Assembly: GCA_030584025.1 (NCBI GenBank)
Contig: CP129487.1
Location: 2,995,001 to 3,059,000, forward strand
Origin: Cyclobacteriaceae bacterium
Lineage (GTDB): Bacteria > Bacteroidota > Bacteroidia > Cytophagales > Cyclobacteriaceae
DNA: 64,000 nucleotides
Direction of reading: 5' to 3'
A program made the position numbers and the translations under genes. The notes under the pieces were generated by a model. The model ran no database searches. It had not been told where the DNA came from and saw only the letters and a list, made by a program, of their open reading frames with translations. This document shows, one piece after another, positions 8,253 to 16,970 of this stretch (position 1 is its first letter; each line of letters opens with the position of its first letter).

Positions 8253-10628
8253 TCACTTAATCCGAGCAACAATAAAGGTGGTGAACGAGCTTCCAGCAAG
8301 ACCATTTTCAGAAATCCCTTGGATAACAATTTTGAATTGGCCACTAAGATCTGAGGCAAAAAAATCAAGATTTTTAGTTCCATCAAGATCAACATCAACA
8401 TTTGGATTCCAATATAGAAGAGTTCGTGTATCCGGAATCCGACTAGTTTGTGTCGATTCAATACTATACACAGGAGAAAAAAACTCTCTTTCTGCATCAA
8501 ATATTTTATACTCCGTTATTATCCCCTTGTCGATTTCATACCCGCCAAGATCAGAGTTATATGTGGTGTAACTAATCAAGCCATCAAAAGAGAGGCCCGC
8601 AAAAAAGTACTGCTTATTAACAATCTGAAGCGTTCTGATCTGTAGTGGGTCAATACTCATAAATCTATTAACATCCAGTACTCGAGTACCATCAAGCAAA
8701 ATAAGAGGCTCATTACTAAACCCTAAGTTAGTGCTTGGGTTAATAACAACTTGCCTATAGATACCTTTGTTCCTTCGAACAGCTATTTCAGGCACATATT
8801 CTCTAAGCACTTCCTCTAATGTTGTAAATCTTGTGTAGTCATCCAAACGATATTCTCTTTCAGGCTGGCCAAAAATTGGCAAAAGAACGTGATCAGGTGT
8901 TTGAATTTGCTCTGTTCCTTTAGTAAAGGCATTATGAACTTGGGAATAAATACTACGAGCATTTAATCTATTCTTTAGATCACTCATCAAACTAAGCTCA
9001 GAGAATGTATAATTGCTACCAAATTGCTTTGAAAAGGGTGTTAACAACTCTATGCGATATGAATGATCTGTTTGAAGTGTCACCATTTTTTTTCCATAAT
9101 ACCTTGTGTCAAAGAGAAACTCGCCATGGTCATTGGTTTTCGAAATAGCTGACTGTTGCATATGAGGAACAGAAAAATACACATGAACTCCTGAAATTGG
9201 TTCTCCCGATTCAGTGCTTGATAAAACACCTTTTAGTAAGTGCCCTCTCAACTCAATTATATGCTTAAACTTTTCAAGTTTATACTCGTTTTCAAGAATA
9301 CCTTTCCAATGAAAACGCCTCCACCCATGAGTGAGCATCAGGTTATCAATTTCAAGTCGATGCTTATTTGAGTTTTCACCGCTAAAATAAAAGTCAGGCT
9401 CTTCAATATTACCCACCAAATCAGAAGTGATTTTCAAATAAGTGGTGATATCCTGATGTTCAGTTTCAACTAAAGAATCAATCCTATATACGGAAACAGA
9501 CAGGTTCGCGGTTAATTGCTCACCATGCAAGTCATTAACTCTGATTCTTAACGCCACATTCTCTCGAGCCTTGTATTCCAATTTATCTGTTTGAACATTG
9601 ATGTTGAGTCTATTTCCAATACCATTGAAATACAATCGCTCACAAATCGGAGAAAAAAATTTATTAAAAACAGTTAAATGAATAATTCCGTCACCGAGTT
9701 GATTCTTGTCTAACAAAAAAACACTTAGACCATCCTTAATATAACCTGTCTTTAGAGTCTTAATCAAATGATTAGCATGGGCTAAAAGATACACATCGTT
9801 CTCAGGTACATTTTTTGCAAAAACCTTGACCGAAACCATATTCTGGCTGGTGTCTTTAACCTGAAGCGTGTACCCAGCCTCCAAGGGACTAGGTAATTCG
9901 TAGGTCCTTATCTCCCCTCCCTTGAATCGAATTACAGCCCTGTAAGTACTACCTTTTAGTGGGGTAAAAGTAAAATTTCCCAGTCCGAACTTAAGGGGAT
10001 TAAATAAAGATATGGTGTCGTTGGTCGAGTCCAAAATAACACCTGAAAACTCGACTCCCTTACCTGATTGATTGACGACTCTAAAAGCTATCTTAGAAGT
10101 AATTCCATAAACCATATTTCCACCTTCAGGAAAAAATTGAACGTCATATTCCTTTGTTCTTCCCTCAACTGTTGAACTTATGGCTACAAATGGATTAACT
10201 ATCGAAACCACTTCATGAAAATAAAATTCAGGATCAAAATTCTTCATCCAGTTCGTATAAGCCCGGAAAATATATCGTCCCGATCTCAGTGCCGCTGGTA
10301 ACACGAGACTTCCGTAACCCATCCCATTATCATCCAGCGAAACAATTGTCTGAAGAATTGGCTCATTCTCGTCACCAATAATTTCGACATACCCAACCTT
10401 ACTTACAGCCAATGGTACATTTGAAGATCCCTCAGTACAGTACAACTTAAACCACATGGTCTCTCCGACCACGTACACAGGCCGGTCAATATGGGCGTAA
10501 ATTTTCTCAACAAGATTACTATTCTTATAGAATTGAAAACTTTCAATAACATCAGTGAAGTCTGCTTGCTGGGTGAACCCAACAATATGTAGCAAAATCA
10601 TCATCTGCATCAATATTATCCGCTTCAT
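8253..10628 (-). CDS. MG2-domain exported protein with TonB-plug-like C-terminal region
   Basis: Protein of 791 residues with an N-terminal signal sequence (MKRIILMQMMILLHIVG). An early macroglobulin-type segment contains HIDRPVYVVGETMWFKLY, the signature of Bacteroidota MG2 proteins encoded beside TonB receptors. A carboxypeptidase-regulatory-like segment (TESGEPISGVHVYFSVP, then NDHGEFLFDTRYYGKK) lies near residues 470-520. The last 170 residues look like a receptor plug (EPLILLDGTRVLDVNRF, LQIRTLQIVN, FDGLISYTTY) but no barrel follows. It is probably periplasmic or surface-attached. It is last in a four-gene operon after the TonB receptor and DUF4249 protein, 11 bases after the latter. It may help capture or present the receptor's substrate, which is unknown. 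Confidence 0.75.
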   Translation of the reverse strand: MKRIILMQMMILLHIVGFTQQADFTDVIESFQFYKNSNLVEKIYAHIDRPVYVVGETMWFKLYCTEGSSNVPLAVSKVGYVEIIGDENEPILQTIVSLDDNGMGYGSLVLPAALRSGRYIFRAYTNWMKNFDPEFYFHEVVSIVNPFVAISSTVEGRTKEYDVQFFPEGGNMVYGITSKIAFRVVNQSGKGVEFSGVILDSTNDTISLFNPLKFGLGNFTFTPLKGSTYRAVIRFKGGEIRTYELPSPLEAGYTLQVKDTSQNMVSVKVFAKNVPENDVYLLAHANHLIKTLKTGYIKDGLSVFLLDKNQLGDGIIHLTVFNKFFSPICERLYFNGIGNRLNINVQTDKLEYKARENVALRIRVNDLHGEQLTANLSVSVYRIDSLVETEHQDITTYLKITSDLVGNIEEPDFYFSGENSNKHRLEIDNLMLTHGWRRFHWKGILENEYKLEKFKHIIELRGHLLKGVLSSTESGEPISGVHVYFSVPHMQQSAISKTNDHGEFLFDTRYYGKKMVTLQTDHSYRIELLTPFSKQFGSNYTFSELSLMSDLKNRLNARSIYSQVHNAFTKGTEQIQTPDHVLLPIFGQPEREYRLDDYTRFTTLEEVLREYVPEIAVRRNKGIYRQVVINPSTNLGFSNEPLILLDGTRVLDVNRFMSIDPLQIRTLQIVNKQYFFAGLSFDGLISYTTYNSDLGGYEIDKGIITEYKIFDAEREFFSPVYSIESTQTSRIPDTRTLLYWNPNVDVDLDGTKNLDFFASDLSGQFKIVIQGISENGLAGSSFTTFIVARIK

Positions 10629-10639
10629 TTCGCTTCGGT

Positions 10640-11794
10640 CTAATTCCAGAAATCAGGACGCTCATTTGTACCTCCGGCAACACGACAATCCACGCAAAAT
10701 GATCTCGCTATAGTGTAGCCTAAAAAAATTTCTAGTGGTGGCACTCTAGGCCCTTGTTCTACGTACTCCACCAATCGATCAACGACTAATTCAGATCCAT
10801 TAAACGAGGGAATATCAGCAACTAACAACGAATCTGTACGGCAATATTCATACCCTGTTTCAATTTTCCTAAATGGCAACTCGCTATCCTGAATGAATAT
10901 CCTAGCCTCACGAACATTACTAACGGCAAAATATCCTATTGCAGGCCTTCCGCTTTCATTTGCAATATTTCCGGTTACTCGGGAAGGCTGCACATCAAAC
11001 AATGTACCCATACTTTGAGTATTATCCCTCACCTGACTCCAGAAATCAAACGCCTCTTTTGTTAATGAATATTGCATTACATGAATACTATATTTTCTTT
11101 GAAATTGTCTGGCACTTAAATTATACTCACGCAATAAGAAATTCCTTACAACATCTTGTTCTAAGCCCGCTGTAGTAGCAATATTAATCATGGTTGAAGG
11201 ATCTGTCTTCCAGCAATAATAAATCTCATCAGGAGAATCTCTGAATTCGAACAGCCCATTCTTAAACTTATAATAGGATCGAAACGCGGAACTATACTCC
11301 CAAGTCTCATTATACTTCCAAAAATAGTACCTGGTGCCACTTGCACTATTATGTGTATTAACGTATATCTTAATTTTATCACCATCCAAGCGCCAAGAAA
11401 CCGAATCAATATTAGGTGTATCAGTGACTTCGACATAGCTAGATACGTATTCATCGCTTTCAGTTTTTACCTTTAATCGATATCGCTTTGAAGGATCGAC
11501 AGGGATATCATCAATAATATAAATACCTTGAGTACGCTCAGTAAATAAATAACGATGATTCATATCATCCTCAATAACAACTAAAGCATTTATAACCGGA
11601 TCAGCACTATCCCCACCTGAAAGCGGTATAGTTTGACTAAGTTTTATAGTACTCGACCCAGTAGCCGCATCAAGGTAACCTTCAACTACCAAAAAATGAT
11701 CTTCATTAATAATACCAGGGGGATTGTAGGGTTCAATACAGCTGGACTTCAAAAAAAGTCCCAGAATTATTAATATGAAAAATAAAAATCTCAT
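10640..11794 (-). CDS. DUF4249 family lipoprotein
   Basis: Protein of 384 residues. The signal sequence ends in a lipobox-like LKSSC at about residues 16-20, so it is probably a lipoprotein. The sequence has the DUF4249 layout: a beta-rich N-terminal domain (HFLVVEGYLDAATG, TIKLSQTIPLSGG), then VSSYVEVTDTPNIDSVSW, then a C-terminal half rich in aromatic residues ending with a Cys pair (ARSFCVDCRVAGGTNERP). DUF4249 proteins usually sit next to a TonB-dependent receptor, as here: the receptor's stop is 3 bases upstream. The function of the family is unproven. A substrate-binding or receptor-partner role at the outer membrane is inferred from the neighbourhood only. Confidence 0.85.
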   Translation of the reverse strand: MRFLFFILIILGLFLKSSCIEPYNPPGIINEDHFLVVEGYLDAATGSSTIKLSQTIPLSGGDSADPVINALVVIEDDMNHRYLFTERTQGIYIIDDIPVDPSKRYRLKVKTESDEYVSSYVEVTDTPNIDSVSWRLDGDKIKIYVNTHNSASGTRYYFWKYNETWEYSSAFRSYYKFKNGLFEFRDSPDEIYYCWKTDPSTMINIATTAGLEQDVVRNFLLREYNLSARQFQRKYSIHVMQYSLTKEAFDFWSQVRDNTQSMGTLFDVQPSRVTGNIANESGRPAIGYFAVSNVREARIFIQDSELPFRKIETGYEYCRTDSLLVADIPSFNGSELVVDRLVEYVEQGPRVPPLEIFLGYTIARSFCVDCRVAGGTNERPDFWN

Positions 11795-11797
11795 TAC

Positions 11798-14563
11798 TTA
11801 AAATCGAAAATTATATGTTATCGATGGAATGGGCGATCCGAATATGGACATTTTATAGCCACTTATCGAATTGCCCTCTGATCTGAAATAAACTGAATAC
11901 ACATTATTTCTACCAGTCAAATTATAAATCCCGAAAGTCCAGGAGCTATGCGCTAGTTTTCTTATTTTATGATTACCCTCTAAATTAACAGATAGATCAA
12001 TTCTAAAATAGTCAGGGACTCTGTGTTGATTTCTTTCTGAGTAAAAAAGGCGAATAGCATCATCCAACTGATATTTGGCAAGTGGCAATGTTATGGGTCT
12101 CCCTGTAGAGTAAGTGGTATTCATCGAGAGGCTAAGGCGATGGCTGAATTTAAAATTACCAACAAAATTTGCAGAATGAGGCTTATCATAATTACTTGGA
12201 TAGTAATTCCCATTGTTAACTGTTTCGGTTGCGAACTCGCTGGATGTTCGCAGGTATGAACGGGAGTAGGTATAACTAATCCAACCATTAAGCCTTCCTG
12301 TCAATTTTTTAATCATTAATTCAGCCCCAAACGCTATACCACTTGCATTCACTACATCAGTTTCAATGTTATGATTTAAAATGAGATCAGCCCCATCCTT
12401 ATAATCCAAAATGTTCCTAGACTGCTTATAGTAGCCCTCCAAAGAAGTTGCAATACTTCCTGATCGAAAATTTTTGTAAACACCAATCGACCACTGAGAA
12501 CCACGCTGAGGTTGAATATGGGTATCGCTAATCTTCCAAATATCAGTAGGCGAAATCGAGGTAGCGTTTGACAACATATGTATGTATTGTCTCATTAAAT
12601 TATAGCTCGCTTTAATAGAGAAATCTTCTCTTACCTGGTACTTCAAAGACGCCCTATACTCTGGGCCGTGATGAGTTGCCACAGCCCCCGACCGGATGGC
12701 AAGAGTGTCTACAATAGTGTCTTCCTTTTTAGGAAGATTACCCGCATACTGATATACATTCTTAGGTCCTAACGCTGTAAAAATTGAGTATCTCAACCCT
12801 CCATAAACTGAGAGTCTTGGATTAAGATCAAAACTATCTCCAATAAAAACAACATTCTCAATCGCCCGCTCGCTCTGAAGTCTATCTGTAGAAATCAGAG
12901 ACGAATCACCTAATGGCTCATTCATTCCTGGCTGAATTGCATACAATGTAGAGTTAAAACCAAACAATAAGCCATGACCTCCTGTGGAGACCAAACTAAA
13001 CTCACCCTTTATATCTGTTTGCCTTATACCATAAGACAACCTAAAAGCACTCAGCACATTTGCTTCACTCTCCACAGAGTAATTGTATCCGCTATGTGAC
13101 AGCACAAACAAACCATTTAGTCTGTCATTAAATGAATGCTTCCAACTTAATGACGTTAAAAGATTATTGTATCGATAAAGCGAGTCCTCATTAAATTTGA
13201 ACTTATCATTACTCCAATAAGCTGAATAAAAAATACTATTGTCCCTATTGTGCTTATGATCAACATTAAGATTTACATCGTAAAAAGAAGCACTACTATT
13301 ACTGATCGCATCATTTGGAACTTTACTCAAAAGCCAATCTGAATAAGACGAACGTACTCCCATAAGTAATGACGTCTTATTTTTTATCAATGGACCTTCC
13401 AAGGTTAATTTCCCGGTTAATGGACCTATTCCCCCCGTACCAACAAACTTCTCATCATTACCACTTCGTGAATTAATCTCAATAACTGAAGACAACCTCC
13501 CCCCTAAATCAGCTGGGATTCCACTCTTCATCAATTCAGCACTCTTTATCTCGTCCGGATTAAATGCCGTAAAAAAACCGAAGAGATGCGTAGGATTGTA
13601 CACAACAGCATTATTGTAAAGAATTAGATTTTGATCAGCAGAGCCACCTCGTACATTAAGTCCATTTGAAGCTTCTCCAACAGTTTGGACTCCTGGAAGT
13701 GCTTGGATCACCTTCAAAATATCAACCTCCCCCATAACAGCAGAGAATTTTTTCATCACCTTCATGTCGAGTTTCTCAAAACCCATTTGCATCCCCTTCA
13801 CGTTCATCCCCCTCTCCGACTCAACAATGACTTCGTTTAGCAGACTAATATCCTCACTTAAAATTATGTCGAAATTACCATCACCATACACAGCAATCTT
13901 ATACTCGGAATTCTTAAAGCCAACTGAACTAACTTGTATGGTCCGAACCCCTTTGGGAAGGGTTATTTTGTACCTTCCGGATGGATCACTGACTGCTCCA
14001 ATCCCAAGTTCAACGCAAAATACAGTAGCTCCAACTACTGGATTTCGATTTTCCGTATCCACGATTACACCAGTAATTGTAGCTTCTCCAGGGGTAAAAT
14101 CATTTGTAACTCTTCCGATAATATTAAGCTTACTCTGAATAGCAACTTGCAGTTCATTTCTAATAGCACCTTGCATCTTTACATGAACCGAATCACGATC
14201 AGCCGTGAGATTAAAGTAGTCGTCAGGTAACTGGCTTTGAAGATATATTCCCCTAACAATATAAATATTATTAAAATAGTCAATAGCATAATAGTAATCA
14301 GTATTTACAAACAACAAGTCAAGCACCTGCGGAATTGACTTCTCATCAGTCTGAAAATCGAACTTTATACTATCAAACTGGGAAGGGTCAAAATAAAAAC
14401 GGTAGTCAGTGCTGTGCTCAATTGCTTTAAAAAGCTCTACATATGTAGTCTGTATAAAATTTCCGCTAAATGAATTAGCCTGTTGAGCGCTTATAGGAAC
14501 AGCTGCCATATATACTATACACACCACTACGCCTATAAAATATAAATGCCGGTTCAATCGCAT
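11798..14563 (-). CDS. TonB-dependent receptor with N-terminal STN-like and carboxypeptidase-like domains
   Basis: Outer-membrane active transporter of 921 residues. After a signal sequence comes an STN (secretin/TonB short) type region (residues about 30-110, YFDPSQFDSIKFDF, YAIDYFNNIYIV), which in this family can signal to an anti-sigma factor. Next are a carboxypeptidase-regulatory-like domain (GVIVDTENRNPVVGATVF, DPSGRYKITLPKG), a plug (ILKVIQALPGVQT, GLNVRGGSADQNLILYN) and a 22-strand barrel ending in aromatic Phe (SITYNFRF). It is not a SusC-type protein: the plug and partner genes differ and no SusD follows. DUF4249 and MG2-type genes lie immediately downstream. The substrate is unknown. 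Confidence 0.9.
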   Translation of the reverse strand: MRLNRHLYFIGVVVCIVYMAAVPISAQQANSFSGNFIQTTYVELFKAIEHSTDYRFYFDPSQFDSIKFDFQTDEKSIPQVLDLLFVNTDYYYAIDYFNNIYIVRGIYLQSQLPDDYFNLTADRDSVHVKMQGAIRNELQVAIQSKLNIIGRVTNDFTPGEATITGVIVDTENRNPVVGATVFCVELGIGAVSDPSGRYKITLPKGVRTIQVSSVGFKNSEYKIAVYGDGNFDIILSEDISLLNEVIVESERGMNVKGMQMGFEKLDMKVMKKFSAVMGEVDILKVIQALPGVQTVGEASNGLNVRGGSADQNLILYNNAVVYNPTHLFGFFTAFNPDEIKSAELMKSGIPADLGGRLSSVIEINSRSGNDEKFVGTGGIGPLTGKLTLEGPLIKNKTSLLMGVRSSYSDWLLSKVPNDAISNSSASFYDVNLNVDHKHNRDNSIFYSAYWSNDKFKFNEDSLYRYNNLLTSLSWKHSFNDRLNGLFVLSHSGYNYSVESEANVLSAFRLSYGIRQTDIKGEFSLVSTGGHGLLFGFNSTLYAIQPGMNEPLGDSSLISTDRLQSERAIENVVFIGDSFDLNPRLSVYGGLRYSIFTALGPKNVYQYAGNLPKKEDTIVDTLAIRSGAVATHHGPEYRASLKYQVREDFSIKASYNLMRQYIHMLSNATSISPTDIWKISDTHIQPQRGSQWSIGVYKNFRSGSIATSLEGYYKQSRNILDYKDGADLILNHNIETDVVNASGIAFGAELMIKKLTGRLNGWISYTYSRSYLRTSSEFATETVNNGNYYPSNYDKPHSANFVGNFKFSHRLSLSMNTTYSTGRPITLPLAKYQLDDAIRLFYSERNQHRVPDYFRIDLSVNLEGNHKIRKLAHSSWTFGIYNLTGRNNVYSVYFRSEGNSISGYKMSIFGSPIPSITYNFRF

Positions 14564-14570
14564 ACCTGAA

Positions 14571-15305
14571 TCAATTCAGATTAATATAATACTCTATGAG
14601 CCGAACTACATATCTTTCCTTCTCCCTTTTAAATGAAACACTAACATTCTGGGAAGCCGAATTAAATGCTTTCATGTTTTGACTAAAAATCGGGCGTAAT
14701 GATTTTTTTCCCTTTATCAAATAGAAAGTATTGTTACTCAAAACATACAAATCATTTCTCTCAGAATAATTTCTCTTAATAAAAAGATTATTGTTATAAT
14801 ATGATTCTGAAATTGATTTCCTTCGTTTCACAAATACTTTAAACTGGCCATCTAATAATACCTCATAAAATCCAGAGACAATCCCATCACTACTTATCTG
14901 CACGAACCGGTGACCTAGCAAATTAAACTCCTGAATATGATTTTTTATCAAAGAAATCTTGTAATTCGTGTTTGGTAAAACAGTAATGACTTGATCAGTT
15001 ACAATATCATACTGCAATAAAACATCATTGTATGTTACATTATTATACCGGATTAAACCCTTAATCAGCTCTTCCTTTAAAAAGAAAGGATGACCACGAT
15101 CAATGTCAGTATTTCTTAGTACCTCATTGTACTTTACGCCATTGTACAATTGCATCTGATCAATAAAGAAATCAATGTATACCTGCTTTGCCTTATTAAT
15201 GGCACTTTCGGAAATAGTACTCCCCTCCGGATTTACAGCTTGAGCAAACGAAAGATGACATCCTGCCACAAACAGCAGAATAATAAAAAAGAAACTTAAC
15301 CTCAT
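14571..15305 (-). CDS. Exported protein of unknown function heading the TonB/DUF4249 operon
   Basis: Protein of 244 residues; I do not recognise the family. It has a cleavable signal sequence (MRLSFFFIILLFVAGCHLSFAQ; residues 1-22), which also contains a possible lipobox at VAGC. Two short similar segments (GVKYNEVLRNTDID at about 55 and NVTYNDVLLQYDIV at about 92) suggest an internal repeat. The rest is beta-rich with many Asn and Tyr. It is first in the operon, 7 bases before the TonB receptor gene, and is as A+T-rich as the rest of the cluster. A periplasmic or outer-membrane accessory role is inferred from position only. Confidence 0.75.
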   Translation of the reverse strand: MRLSFFFIILLFVAGCHLSFAQAVNPEGSTISESAINKAKQVYIDFFIDQMQLYNGVKYNEVLRNTDIDRGHPFFLKEELIKGLIRYNNVTYNDVLLQYDIVTDQVITVLPNTNYKISLIKNHIQEFNLLGHRFVQISSDGIVSGFYEVLLDGQFKVFVKRRKSISESYYNNNLFIKRNYSERNDLYVLSNNTFYLIKGKKSLRPIFSQNMKAFNSASQNVSVSFKREKERYVVRLIEYYINLN

Positions 15306-15328
15306 TCCTTAGACTCTAAACGATCAGC

Positions 15329-15348
15329 CTTAATATACTTATATTAAG
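15329..15348. repeat. Palindrome in the leader of the TonB/DUF4249 operon
   Basis: CTTAATATA (15329-15337) and TATATTAAG (15340-15348) form a perfect inverted repeat with a two-base centre, 24 bases before the ATG of the first gene. It could be an operator. No TAnnTTTG box was found in this gap. Confidence 0.5.
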
Positions 15349-15400
15349 TTGATTTAAGAATTATTTGAATAGTGTCATGAATTTTAAAAAGTTTAAATAA

Positions 15401-15436
15401 AAAGAAGAGGTCACAAAACCTTGTGACCTCTTCTTT
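15401..15436 (-). terminator. Strong hairpin terminator of the first SusC/SusD operon
   Basis: Perfect 16-base-pair stem: the arm 15401-15416 pairs with 15421-15436 around loop AACC. On the minus strand it follows the SusD stop at 15461 and is followed by T-rich sequence. The arm itself ends in TTCTTT, so it may act in both directions. Confidence 0.88.
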
Positions 15437-15460
15437 GTATCACTATTTAAAAAAAACCGA

Positions 15461-16951
15461 CTACCTCCAGCCTCCATTAGAGGTACCAACTCCATCCGCG
15501 TTAGCAGTTGTTCCAAATGTGTAGAACTGGTTCAGTCCAAACAATTGAAGAGTTTGGCCAGGTATCGGCAGGTGCAACGGAGTTCCCTCCTGTAACAAAT
15601 CCCGCTTTCTCATTTCGAAGAATTGAATACCTGCACCTGTGGTGTACAGCTCAACGTGACGCTCATGATGAATAGCATCAATAATTGCATTAAGATTGGC
15701 GGCTACCGGATCCAAACCACCACGAGTAACCCGAGTTCCAGCATTTATAATTGCTGCTGCTCCCGCTAAATCTCCTGTATAAGCTCTGGCTTCAGCTCTG
15801 AGCAAATTATTCTCTTCCAACATTACTGTTGGCTTTGGACCAATAGCAGCAACATAAATGGCATCATATCGCTTAAATCTATAGCAACTGTAGTGATAAT
15901 ATCCTCTTGCAGCAAGAAAATCATTTGAAGCCAAATATTGAAAATCTGTCTCCAAGCGATTATCCATTGGATCTGCTGGCTCAGCAGGATGTGGAAACGT
16001 AGGGCTATCATCCCAGTGTTGCGGTAAAGACGGTTCCATCAAATGAGCAACATACATATCTGTTCTTCCCCAGCCTGGATAAGTCAAATAATCAGCAGAT
16101 TCCATGTACCATCTTGTTGTACCATCCATTTGAATAAGCCAATCAGAAGTAATACCATTATCTGCATGGGTTCTTACTTTAGCCCAGTTAACAGTTGCAA
16201 GTTCCGCAGAGTTTCTAGGGAGATATGCTAGAATGCGTGCAATAGATGTATTTATTATCTTTTTAAAATCGGCACTGCTTATGTCAGAAGGGCCTCCCAT
16301 CCACGATGCAGGAATTGTGAAAGCAGCATCTGATAGGGCTAAGGCCTCTTCAAGATAGGCTATTGCTGCATTCGCAACATCCTGATAAGGAAGTGCTGCA
16401 TTCAGTGTACCCTCTGCACTCTTGGTCTCGTCAACAACATGGGCCTTATCAAATACCAACGCCAGGTTACCATAGGCCAAGCCTAATCCAAACTTAGCAA
16501 AAGCTTTAGCACGGGTAGTTTGATTTACACCTCCAATCACAATTTGCATACCTTGAATATCTATGGCAGTCAACACATCAGTTGCCGAACCGATTGCTGA
16601 ATACCAACGATCGTAAGAAGACTTAGTTTGAGCTTGATTGGCATAAGTAGGAGTATTGTTCCATGCAAAATCACGAGGCTCCCACGACATATCACGCATA
16701 CCAAAGTTACCCCATGAACAGGTTACATGATCAGCTGCTGTTGCCAACATCGGCTCTATACCATTCAATCTGTGCTGGCCGCTGAATACGGTATTATAAA
16801 TACTACCAGCTACCGTTTCTACATCTTCAGGCGAAGACAACACCTTCGAAAAATCCGGAGTATTCTCATTAGGAACATCCAAATCTTCGCATCCAAATAA
16901 CAAACCTACGGTTGCCAATGCAACGAATAAGGATTTATTAAACTTTTTCAT
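15461..16951 (-). CDS. SusD/RagB-family nutrient-binding outer-membrane lipoprotein (operon 1)
   Basis: Surface lipoprotein that closes over the SusC channel and captures oligomeric substrate. From the ATG at 16951 it has 496 residues, with the signal MKKFNKSLFVALATVGLL followed by lipobox FGC. The frame continues upstream by 25 residues, but that extension would overlap the end of SusC and bury the signal peptide. SusD features include the TPR-like helices and the C-terminal ETNNLLRAEARAYTGD-type segment (here MLEENNLLRAEARAYTGD), followed by ERHVELYTTGAGIQFFEMRK. It lies 19 bases after SusC and is followed by a strong terminator. Substrate unknown; no glycoside hydrolase is nearby. Confidence 0.92.
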   Translation of the reverse strand: MKKFNKSLFVALATVGLLFGCEDLDVPNENTPDFSKVLSSPEDVETVAGSIYNTVFSGQHRLNGIEPMLATAADHVTCSWGNFGMRDMSWEPRDFAWNNTPTYANQAQTKSSYDRWYSAIGSATDVLTAIDIQGMQIVIGGVNQTTRAKAFAKFGLGLAYGNLALVFDKAHVVDETKSAEGTLNAALPYQDVANAAIAYLEEALALSDAAFTIPASWMGGPSDISSADFKKIINTSIARILAYLPRNSAELATVNWAKVRTHADNGITSDWLIQMDGTTRWYMESADYLTYPGWGRTDMYVAHLMEPSLPQHWDDSPTFPHPAEPADPMDNRLETDFQYLASNDFLAARGYYHYSCYRFKRYDAIYVAAIGPKPTVMLEENNLLRAEARAYTGDLAGAAAIINAGTRVTRGGLDPVAANLNAIIDAIHHERHVELYTTGAGIQFFEMRKRDLLQEGTPLHLPIPGQTLQLFGLNQFYTFGTTANADGVGTSNGGWR

Positions 16952-16970
16952 GTTCTTTTTGTTTTTCGTT

